Positions 1 to 7,152 of a stretch of 11,000 nucleotides of DNA are shown here, in pieces. The position numbers were made by a program, and so were the translations under genes. Source of the stretch: Rodentolepis nana. Lineage: Eukaryota > Platyhelminthes > Cestoda > Cyclophyllidea > Hymenolepididae. Location of the stretch: positions 1-11,000 of the forward strand of contig UZAE01014960.1 of assembly GCA_900617975.1 (NCBI GenBank), read 5' to 3'. The notes beneath the pieces are model-generated. The model did no database searches and was not told the origin of the DNA. It saw only the letters and a program-made list of their open reading frames with translations. Position 1 is the first letter of the stretch. The number at the start of each line of letters is the position of its first letter.

Positions 1-127
1 CCAAGTTTGTCAACGCTTAATGAATTGTTTAATGTTATATTTATTTATTTATATCAAATGCCGGGCTTTATGGTAGTTATCATTAACAATTTAGTTGACT
101 TCGGGCTTTACAGGAGGGAGGAACATT
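1..127. repeat. 127-bp exact direct repeat, copy 1
   Basis: The stretch begins CCAAGTTTGTCAACGCTTAA, includes about 38 bp that is not retroposon, and runs into family-A sequence to AACATT. It is identical base for base to 1143-1269. Shared non-element flank means duplication of a locus or assembly duplication, not two independent insertions. Confidence 0.85.
113..127. repeat. Target-site duplication, left (15 bp)
   Basis: GGAGGGAGGAACATT here is identical to 667-681 and flanks the nested element at 128-666. The same motif is native to the host element, where it also occurs uninterrupted at 1255-1269. Confidence 0.85.
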
Positions 128-270
128 TATTTATTTATATCAAATGGCAGGTGTTTTGATAGTTATCATTAGCCCTGGAGCTGACTTCGGGGCTTCACAG
201 AGGGGAGAAGGAACATCAAAGTGACAAAAGTCGAGATGGGAGACAGAAAAATGATTCACAGAGGTAAAAG

Positions 271-291
271 AGACAGACAGACAGACAGACA
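271..291. repeat. (GACA)n microsatellite within family-A element
   Basis: About five GACA units occur in a row. The copy at 3450-3760 has only GACAGACAAAC at the matching place, so the array grew within this copy. Confidence 0.8.
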
Positions 292-377
292 CAAAGGCAT
301 AAAAAAGGTAAGGTGAGTACTGCGAAAGGGGTCGAATATAACAAATAGTCGGGCCATAAAAGTTTGAAGTCAGAAGT

Positions 378-648
378 CAACTGCCGATCAATAGACTTTT
401 TTGCCGCATAAGTATACATTGCCCAGGGTGCACCGCGTGGAGGTTGTAAGTACACGTTGCCCAGGGTGCACCACGTGGAGGTAGCCGTATGGAAGTGATA
501 AGTCAACTGCCGGTTAATAGACTTTTTTGCCGTATGAGTGGGTTGCCCAGGGTGCACCGCGTGGAGGTAAGTCTATCGCAACAACTGCCGATCAATAGAC
601 TTTTTTGCCGCATAAGTATACATTGCCCAGGGTGCACCGCGTGGAGGT
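378..648. repeat. Tandem 5'-end modules inside the nested family-A copy
   Basis: A 67-bp unit starting CAACTGCCGATCAATAGAC and ending CGCGTGGAGGT is present identically at 378-444 and 582-648. A related full unit lies at 504-568 and a shortened one at 445-482. Each ends with TTGCCCAGGGTGCACC followed by RCGTGGAGGT. Other family copies carry this module once. In minus-strand sense these are repeated 5' regions of the element. Confidence 0.8.
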
Positions 649-666
649 AAGTCTATCACACACCCC

Positions 667-681
667 GGAGGGAGGAACATT
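667..681. repeat. Target-site duplication, right (15 bp)
   Basis: This is a perfect copy of 113-127. After it the interrupted host element resumes (AATGTGATCCCTAGG). Confidence 0.85.
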
Positions 682-900
682 AATGTGATCCCTAGGTGTA
701 AAAGGGACAAACAGTCACAAAGGCAGCGAAAAATGTAAGATGAGTACTGTGAAAGTGGTGGAATATGACATACAATGGGGTCGAGGTGCTTAAAGTCAGA
801 AATTAACTTTCGGCTTATAGGCTTTTGGCGTATGAGTATATGTCGCCCAGGGTGCACCACGTGGAGGTAAGTCTATCGCACACCTACTTACTCTTTGTTG

Positions 901-922
901 CTACTACTACTACTACTGCTAC
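901..922. repeat. (CTA)n microsatellite
   Basis: CTACTACTACTACTACTGCT is a trinucleotide repeat between the end of the split family-A copy and the inverted copy that follows. Confidence 0.75.
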
Positions 923-930
923 CATCACCA

Positions 931-1089
931 ATTGTCATATTCGAATACTTCTACAGTACTCACATCACCTTTTTCTACCTATTCTACCTTCGTTTTTGAA
1001 TCACTCTTCTGTTCCCCTCCCCCCTCTCGACTTTTTTTCACTTTGATGTTCCTCCTCCTCTCTGAGAAGCCTGAAGTCAACTGAGGGGC
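931..1089 (+). mobile_element. Family-A fragment in inverted orientation
   Basis: The reverse complement of this stretch reads through family-A landmarks in order: GACTTCAGGCTTCTCAGAG, GGAGGAACATCAAAGTG, AAAGTCGAGA, then GTGAGTACTGTAG and CGAATATGACA. It lacks both ends of the element. It stops at the N (1090), where the rest of the T-rich end should follow but does not. It is closest to the 128-666 copy, sharing AACATCAAAGTGA. Confidence 0.65.
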
Positions 1090-1090
1090 N
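1090..1090. other. Undetermined base (N), likely gap or join
   Basis: The only N in the window falls exactly where the inverted family-A fragment breaks off, 53 bp before the second copy of a 127-bp exact repeat. A mis-join or collapsed repeat here is plausible. Confidence 0.9.
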
Positions 1091-1142
1091 TTAGAACTAC
1101 TTTCGAAGAAAATTTTCCTATTCATTTTGCATGAAATCAGCT

Positions 1143-1269
1143 CCAAGTTTGTCAACGCTTAATGAATTGTTTAATGTTATATTTATTTATTTATATCAAA
1201 TGCCGGGCTTTATGGTAGTTATCATTAACAATTTAGTTGACTTCGGGCTTTACAGGAGGGAGGAACATT
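1143..1269. repeat. 127-bp exact direct repeat, copy 2
   Basis: This repeats 1-127 exactly at a spacing of 1142 bp. It continues into the uninterrupted family-A copy, whereas copy 1 is interrupted by the nested insertion from 128. Confidence 0.85.
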
Positions 1270-1506
1270 AAAGTGGGAAAAGTCGAGAAGAGGAAGAGAA
1301 AAGTGATCCCTAGGTGTAAAAGAGACAAGCAGTCACAAAGACAGCGAAAAATGTAAGATGAGTACTGTGAAAGTGGTGGAATATGACATAAAATGGGGTC
1401 GAGGAGCTTAAAGTCAGAAATTAACTTTCGGCTTATATGCTTTTTTCCCATATGAGTATATGTCGCCCAGGGTGCACCACGTGAAGGTAAGTCTATCGCA
1501 AACCCC
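1181..1506 (-). mobile_element. Family-A short retroposon, uninterrupted copy (about 326 bp)
   Basis: The copy runs from ATTTATTTATTTATATC through GACTTCGGGCTTTACAGG, GTGATCCCTAGG and GATGAGTACTGTG to TCGCCCAGGGTGCACCACGT and CTATCGCAAACCCC. No clear target-site duplication is seen at its borders. It is closely related to the split copy at 39-884. Confidence 0.75.
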
Positions 1507-3437
1507 TGAGTCTAATATATTGATTGCTCAATAGCGGTACAAAAGTAAACAGACAATACTTTCAACTACTTTTTCTATGCATTTTTAATGCCAGAATACT
1601 AAACAGTCCTGGTAACTATTTACTGCTCGACGATAAAGTTTTATTAACCACTGGTAGTGAAGTACCGCTGAAATTAACCTGTAACTGGGTTGCTCCCAAC
1701 TTTTATTTAAATATACACACAAATATGGCAACATGTTGAATTGCTGTTGCAACGTCATTAATATGATTAGGCTACGAAACGTATAAAATTATAAATCCAA
1801 ATAAAGAAAAGTGGCAGCAACAAACGTGGTGAAGATTACGCTTTGATTGATTTAAACACACTTGGCTAAGATTCCGTTCGGATGTCACATTATACCTAAT
1901 ATTTGATAGCGTTTCAAATGCATTTGCACAATGCCATTAGTTCTTATAGTAGAATTAATCCTGGCAAAGATACTCTTATTATCTAGTTGATACAGTCTTA
2001 TTTAAAATCTAACGACCTCAAGGGATAATGGGAACAATTGCCTGTGGAAGTATTGCACGATAGTAGAGGATGTTGGCAGTTGTGAAAAGGAGAACTGACC
2101 GCTTGCCAACACCGCTTTTGTGACAATGGAATTGTATCTAAAGTCTAAGTGAAGCACACTTAGAGGGGCTGTCTGGTTTAGTCGCTTGTCACTCATCTGT
2201 GACTATTTATGTCGAACAGACCAATGAGTCAGCATATGAAGACTACAGATTTAAGACAGACCCAAATAACACCCCACTCAGCTTTCATATCGAAGTCACT
2301 TTCTGAAAGCCAAAATCCCCAACAAGAAATAAACTTACACTAGAACTTTTTTCAAGTCTATATGAATTCAGGGTACAATTGCTGAAGACATCTTCACTAA
2401 TAGTCCGCAATGTGATACTACCAATTACTAATATTTCAGGGAATTCTTGAGTAAAAATCAATATTCGAAGCATGTATTTAGAAGTTTCTCGTTAAAATGA
2501 CAAAAGGATTAAGGCGAGTTAGTAGAAGCGTCACTGCCCTGTCAGCTGCGAAAGGAAGTAACAACGGGGTCAAGAGACCTTGGTAGTAAATAGGTCAAGT
2601 AGGCTTCTCATAAGAACCCAACACAACCACAAGCAAGCTAGTGACCACATGAGCGTTAATTTCAGGAAACATTGTAAACTCAGAGTTGTTAAAAGGGCAC
2701 TGGCATTCTCCCAAAGATATAAAAACCAAGAGAAACTTTTCCCTTCAGTCAGACAATATTAACTGTTTTCATATAATGTTGATTTTGGAAATCCTTAAAC
2801 TTCTACTTGGTTAAAAATTTAACTTTCGAATTGGGAGCACAATATTATCAAAGTTAAAAGCATGCGAAAACACCGTAATTTGGGATTTTCAACGAAACTG
2901 GTACGAAGTTTTGGCACAATCTTTCGCATGAAAGTATTGAAAATTTCATTAAATGAGCAATTGGTAAACAAGTAAAACGTAAACAGCTTTCTTCGAAAAA
3001 TTATTTGAATTTAAAATGCATTGATTTATTTTGCACTTTTGAAACAAATTCCTTTAAATGATTAGAAAGGCGTTGGAGATAAATTCGAGAGAATATGGAT
3101 TTATCTTCCTGCAACACGTAGTTATATAATCCATTTTCGACATCTACTTACAACTGAAGCATTCTTTCCGGTCCTAAAACAAAACGAGAAAACGTATTAA
3201 GAAATCATTTGTGTTTGTGGGCGCGGCAGTACGAAGTTTTCCAGGTGCGAAAATCAATATCTATCAATATCAATGGATCCGAGTAAGCATTTTAACAATA
3301 GACAACAAGCAATTAGAGTATGGCTTTAATGTAAGCAGATTAATCGCTATTTCACCAGTCCCTGCTATTTCTAGTGTTCTGTCTTCAGAATTCCAATTTT
3401 ACCAAATAGAATCAATGCTTGATTTAGTTAAGATTGG
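1507..3437. other. No recognisable gene
   Basis: This is AT-rich sequence with only short open frames (60-93 codons) in several frames that resemble no family I recognise. There is one splice-flanked 38-bp stretch at 3245-3282 (TTTTCCAG before it, GTAAGC after it), too short to call an exon. No repeats of families A or B were seen. Confidence 0.6.
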
Positions 3438-3449
3438 ATTTACTCATTA
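3438..3449. repeat. Target-site duplication, left (12 bp)
   Basis: ATTTACTCATTA is identical to 3761-3772 and directly abuts the T-rich end of the retroposon. Confidence 0.85.
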
Positions 3450-3760
3450 TTTTATTTATTTATTTATTTATTTCAAATGGCAGGCATTTTGATAGTTATC
3501 ATTAGCCCTTTAGTTGACTTCGGGCTTCACAGAAGGGAGGCACGTTAAAGTAAGAAGAGAGATTTACAGATGTAAAAGACAGACAAACACAAAGGCAGAG
3601 AAAAGGTAAGATGAGTACTGTGAAAGGGGTCGGATATGACATGCAGTGGGGTCATAGTAGTTTGAAGTCAGAGGTCAACTGCCAGTTAATAGACTTTTTT
3701 GCCGTATGAGTATACGTTGCCCAAGGGGCACCACGTGGAGGTAAGTCTATCGCACACCCC
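3450..3760 (-). mobile_element. Family-A short retroposon, complete copy with target-site duplication (311 bp)
   Basis: The copy is bounded by ATTTACTCATTA on both sides (3438-3449 and 3761-3772). On the minus strand it opens GGGGTGTGCGATAGACTTAC, passes through CCACGTGGTGCC and ends CCTGCCATTTGAAATAAATA with further TAAA repeats. It has no coding capacity. A perfect 12-bp duplication plus a simple-repeat tail is the mark of non-LTR-type retroposition and defines the element's true ends. The gene-like ORF running into its T-rich end from 3211 is not credible. A B-box-like TTCGACCCC seen in the copy at 128-666 is TCCGACCCC here; RNA polymerase III origin is only a guess. Confidence 0.85.
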
Positions 3761-3772
3761 ATTTACTCATTA
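3761..3772. repeat. Target-site duplication, right (12 bp)
   Basis: ATTTACTCATTA directly abuts the CACACCCC end of the retroposon. Confidence 0.85.
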
Positions 3773-4328
3773 CTGTTTCAGGGTTTTCCTTCTAAGGAAT
3801 GTAATCGGTCCCAGAACTCAATTGACCATCATCAAAATAGATAATTCTGCAAAGAAGCAGGAATAAATGACCTCATATCAATGGATATCTAACCAAAACG
3901 CATGTTATCATAATTTCCATGTCAGTTTATGATAAAGTGTTGGTCCAATTTGCGAGACATGAAAGCCATGGGAGATAAAAATGAAACGATCACTTATTTA
4001 TCAGGCAAGCTACTTTTTTATCTTATGCTATAGTAAGTCGCTCTATGCTTTGAAGCAAGTCGAAGAAAGTGAGGATCAAAATAGCCGAATAAAAGACACA
4101 GCTTGCCGATTTTATATCTTCTTAATTTTTATATGTTAACTTAAAAGAAGGCAATCACTAACACCTCAAAATTTCAAGGAATGATATGTCTAAGGCCAAA
4201 CTTACTCAAACTACGAATTAAAGTATTTATAGTCCTTGATTTCATGACGGAAAACCCTCAATTTGCAGTAACTTAATATTGGATCAATTTTGACAGATAC
4301 CAACGTCGAGCACACGACATTACCTATT
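3773..4328. other. No recognisable gene
   Basis: AT-rich spacer between the family-A copy and the family-B LTR. I see no long open frame, RNA gene or repeat in it. Confidence 0.6.
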
Positions 4329-4472
4329 AGTTTGTGAGACATTCCACCAATGACCAAATAGAAATCCTGATATAGAATATTACTCAGAAATATTTAGCTA
4401 TTAATGTTCACACGAATCATGCTAGAGTTATCTAATAACTAATCGCTTTGTCAAACACACACTTCGCTATTA

Positions 4473-4552
4473 ATATACGTACCGAATAAACGTATTCCGT
4501 GCTACACATCGAATATACGTCCTGAATAAACGTGCTCCGTGCTACGCGTCTC
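4473..4552. repeat. 40-bp tandem duplication within the family-B LTR
   Basis: Two units, each starting ATATACGT and containing GAATAAACGT, TCCGTGCTAC, lie at 4473-4512 and 4513-4552. The short LTR at 7660-7928 has one GAATAAACGT unit, so the duplication arose in the long form. It doubles the polyadenylation-like signal. Confidence 0.75.
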
Positions 4553-4564
4553 TTCCCTTATAGC

Positions 4565-4856
4565 TGGGCTATAGGTTAGCTTGTTCTGGGAGTCTAGGGT
4601 TCTGGGAGTCTAGCTAGATGTTGGAGAATCTCCCATTGAGATTTCTGAGTCAGTCAGGCTTTACTAGCGTAGCCAGAGATTTCTGAGTTAGTCAGGCTTT
4701 ACTAGAGTAGCAATATTTCTGAGTCAGTCAGGCTTTACTAGCGTAGCAATCCGTGGAGCTATAGCTTAGCTGTTCTGGGAGTCTAGCTAGATGTTGGAGA
4801 ATCTGCCATTGAGATTTCTGAGTCGGTCAGGCTTTACTAGCGTAGCAATCCGCTAC
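4565..4856. repeat. Nested tandem duplications in the 3' part of the family-B LTR
   Basis: A block from GCTATAG through GTTCTGGGAGTCTAG and GATGTTGGAGAATCT to GGCTTTACTAGCGTAGC occurs at about 4568-4673 and again at about 4758-4850. Between them, a unit of roughly 35 bp starting ATTTCTGAGTCAGTCAGGC is repeated from 4641, 4679 and 4715, and again at 4814. The short LTR has this unit once (about 7884-7920). Confidence 0.75.
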
Positions 4857-5945
4857 AAGTTAATTGGACTCACCTGGGCTGACAGAGAAATTTAAGTTCA
4901 TTACTCCTTTAACTTTTAGACTCACTTCTACCCTCTTTAATAGTTTAAAATGACTCCTCTAACACCCTCACTCAACCACTGCAGCGCAGCAATAATAGCT
5001 CTCACTTTGATGTGCCATGGTTAATATAGACCACCCCAACATAAATAAACTTGCTAGGTTACTTAAAAAGGAGGAACAATAATTATCAAAAGTAAATCTG
5101 AGAGCACACGTGGAGTTGAGCTGCTAATCATGAATCTCCAGGATTTCAAGTTTTCTCAACAGTTTAAAGTTTTAGAGTGATTTTTTACTGAAAATCGACA
5201 AATCAAACACACTTGACTGTACTTTATTGATGGATCTCATCCACTTCGAGGTGTCTCAATAAAGTCCTTCTTCCTTTACCTTCAAAAGCCTTCAGAAAGT
5301 TTGAAACTTAGAAATTGAGGATAAAATATGAACAAAACTTTTTAAAATCTATTTTGTCTATTCTTGTTTACTCACTTGTGCATTACCTCAAATTCAATTC
5401 ATTTGTTTATTGACCATTCACCAATCAAAATAATTCGTAGTTGTAAAAGACATTAAACCGGTTCAAATTAATAATTTATTTGCTTTTTTTCATTTAATGC
5501 ACAATTAAAGTATGATAAACGTGCCCATTTGATCGAGCAATAGAAACAGCCTATTAACAAAGCTAAAATAGGCCGAAACGAAGAATCAAGTAATTTAAAT
5601 CAAGAAATTTGAACGCAAAGAGTGTTAACAACGCTGAAATTGCATCAACAAATTAAGTAAAGCGCACATCAATTCACGAAGCACTTTGCCAAAATGGGAC
5701 TAGTATCAAGAGGAGGTGAGAAGTGGAGAAAGAGTGGGGGCACAGAGATAAGTTGAGAAGAATATTCGTGCCAAGGTCGAATGAAAATGAAGCGGTAACT
5801 CAGAAAAAAATCAACATGGCAGGTTGGAATGCATAAGTTCATTGTTATTTAGCCAATTACTAATCGCTTTACAACTGATTCTGACTTCTAAGCGCTGTGT
5901 TGATTTGGTGCGAAAGGGAGAAGGAAAATTCGGTTTCAGTCGAAG

Positions 5946-6074
5946 ATGCTTGCTCAGAAATTGAGAGCAAAGGTCAATGCAAGAAGAGTGAGTAGTAGTG
6001 AAACTGCTTTCGACAATTCGGAGCTATTTCCATCGTGGAAAGTGGCAGCTAAAATTAGGAAAATAAATGGATAG
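5946..6074 (+). CDS. Small ORF, 42 codons, uncertain
   Basis: The ATG opens MLAQKLRAKVNARR and the frame ends VAAKIRKING before TAG: a basic, Lys/Arg-rich short peptide. The ATG is preceded by GGTTTCAG (acceptor-like) and the first 14 codons are followed by GTGAGT (donor-like), so it might instead hold a 48-nt micro-exon. I recognise no family, and chance is quite possible. Confidence 0.15.
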   Translation: MLAQKLRAKVNARRVSSSETAFDNSELFPSWKVAAKIRKING

Positions 6075-6340
6075 TCTTAGTGGAATAGTAAATCGGACAA
6101 TCCATAAATCTGATGTGAAGAAATCAATCTATGCACCATCAGCTGTGCACCTTTTCAAGTTAAGAATATGACTAAAAGGATGATTTGGAGCAGTTGACGA
6201 ATGCTTTGCAGATATTTATCTAGCATGCGTCTCCATTGAATGATAAATGCATAGCTGACGACTCTGTGCAATTGAACGGGCTAAGGCTCATGAATGAAAA
6301 AGTTAAGCAGATTATCGAGAATTTATTTTCTTCTTTAGCC

Positions 6341-6375
6341 TATATAAGCTCGTCGTCCGCCTTTTGTTCACTTTC
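6341..6375 (+). promoter_or_regulatory. Possible TATA/initiator core promoter
   Basis: TATATAAG at 6341-6348 is followed by TTCACTTTC, initiator-like with its A at 6370, about 29 nt from the start of the TATA box. No gene is identified downstream on the plus strand, and in AT-rich DNA such matches are common. Confidence 0.2.
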
Positions 6376-6926
6376 AACGATCAATATTAAGAATTAAGAT
6401 AAAATTGGATCAACTGTATTGTCAATTATTGTAAACAAGTAAAAAGATAAACGAGCTCTGGCCATAGTGGATTTAATCACACTTATGAGACTGAGTGACA
6501 TATGAGGATAATTGTTTATTATGAAATCAGAATTAGAATTCGCCTGTTTTCATGAGAATTTGACAATCCAATGCTTCGATTTTTACTACCCTTTTCCCAT
6601 TCATGCCATTTTAAACCTGCTTATTGTGCCATAATTAAAACACTTTCATTGCACCTCCAGTGAATCATGTCAACGATTTTTTCAGCCAGCTTTGGAAGAC
6701 AAAGGGGTTAAACACGGCATTCTCAAATGTTCCTAATAACTGGCTATAATGCAAAGGAATATATGACCAATTAGTAATGCGCATTTTATACAATTACCTC
6801 GAAGAGAAGCCGAAGGTGGCAAAAGCAGGAGAGATGGATCGATTTTAAGGGAACCTAAAGATACAAAATTTGTGTAAGGCCAAAAAAGAACTGCAGTTGA
6901 GTGGATAAATGGTGTGCTCAAATTAC

Positions 6927-7152
6927 TGTCTTTCATTGTTTTGAATTTTACATTCGGTACTTGAAGATCGAATTCCGTGCAATCGTATTCATTGCATGCT
7001 CGAATGTGGACAGTGTGTTCGGAATCGTGAGCCAAATTGGCCAAGTGATGCCAAAACTCCTGAATCTCCTCCGAAGAGGTATTTCCTTTGGCCACCAACG
7101 GATCGTTTAGTGAAACCGTTCTGGTGTCTTCTGCTTCCGTACCATCGTTGTA
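6927..7152 (-). CDS. CAM exon d: C-terminal half of FN3 domain
   Basis: This 226-nt exon encodes 75 residues plus one base. It begins YNDGTEAEDTRTVSLND after a TTTTATTTTCAG acceptor. It contains EFWHHLANLAHDSEHTVHIR then ACNEYDCTEF, the FN3 E-F strands (L.NL....YTV.VRA.N..G.SEF), and closes with VKFKTMKD, a typical G strand. The donor A|GTAATT (6921-6926) was chosen because it comes just after the domain end and leaves phase 1, as at the other domain edges. The frame stays open beyond this donor to a stop at 6733-6735 with a hydrophobic tail, so an alternative terminal exon is possible. Confidence 0.8.

Larger units (their letters stand above)
128..666 (-). mobile_element. Family-A short retroposon, nested younger copy (539 bp)
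   Basis: The copy starts at the T-rich end (TATTTATTTATATCAAATGG) and finishes at CTATCACACACCCC. Its borders are fixed by the duplication GGAGGGAGGAACATT, present immediately before (113-127) and after (667-681). It carries extra copies of the module containing TTGCCCAGGGTGCACC, so it is longer than the roughly 311-326-bp copies elsewhere. A GACA microsatellite lies inside it. The duplication length and A/T-rich tail fit a non-LTR-type, target-primed insertion, such as a SINE or short LINE-derived retroposon. The family could not be named. Confidence 0.8.
39..884 (-). mobile_element. Family-A short retroposon, older copy split by a nested copy
   Basis: The element occupies about 39-127 and 682-884, interrupted by a second family-A copy at 128-666. 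Read on the minus strand, the family begins with a GGGGTGTGCGATAGACTTAC-type 5' end and ends in a (TAAA)n-like tail, seen on the plus strand as ATTTATTTATTTATATCAAATGCC. The part after 682 (GTGATCCCTAGGTGTAAAAG, then the CCCAGGGTGCACC module at 843-868) matches the copy at 1181-1506 closely, with about 30 bp missing. No protein is encoded; ORFs across it are not real genes. Confidence 0.75.
4333..4857 (+). mobile_element. Solo LTR, family B, long form (525 bp)
   Basis: The stretch begins TGTGAGACATTCCACC and ends GCAATCCGCTACA, with the 4-bp duplication AGTT on each side (4329-4332, 4858-4861). Its first 150 or so bases and its last 60 match the 269-bp copy at 7660-7928. It contains two GAATAAACG motifs, usable as AATAAA polyadenylation signals, as expected in an LTR. 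TG...CA ends with a 4-bp duplication fit a Ty3/Gypsy- or Bel/Pao-type LTR retrotransposon. The class cannot be settled without internal sequence. A tiny non-autonomous element is the alternative. Confidence 0.75.
4862..6926. other. No secure gene; possible site of downstream CAM exons
   Basis: This is AT-rich sequence. The remaining CAM exons (membrane anchor, cytoplasmic tail) would lie here or beyond on the minus strand, but none could be recognised. It holds a weak promoter-like signal at 6341, a small ORF at 5946-6074 and an open frame continuing from CAM exon d to 6733. Confidence 0.5.

Noticed and set aside
216..1451. Open frames of 70-113 codons on both strands, several with HPGQP/PPRGAPWAMY-like repeats
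   Set aside because: They fall inside family-A elements; the repeated peptide is the CAGGGTGCACC module read in frame. No coding evidence.
2285..2473. Minus-strand frame with SITLRTISEDVFSNC, faintly Ig-like
   Set aside because: The D-x-G-x-Y-x-C spacing fails and no compatible splice borders were seen.
3211..3492. 93-codon plus-strand open frame, and the 38-bp splice-flanked stretch within it
   Set aside because: The frame runs into the retroposon's TTTA repeat; the splice-like borders alone are too common in AT-rich DNA.
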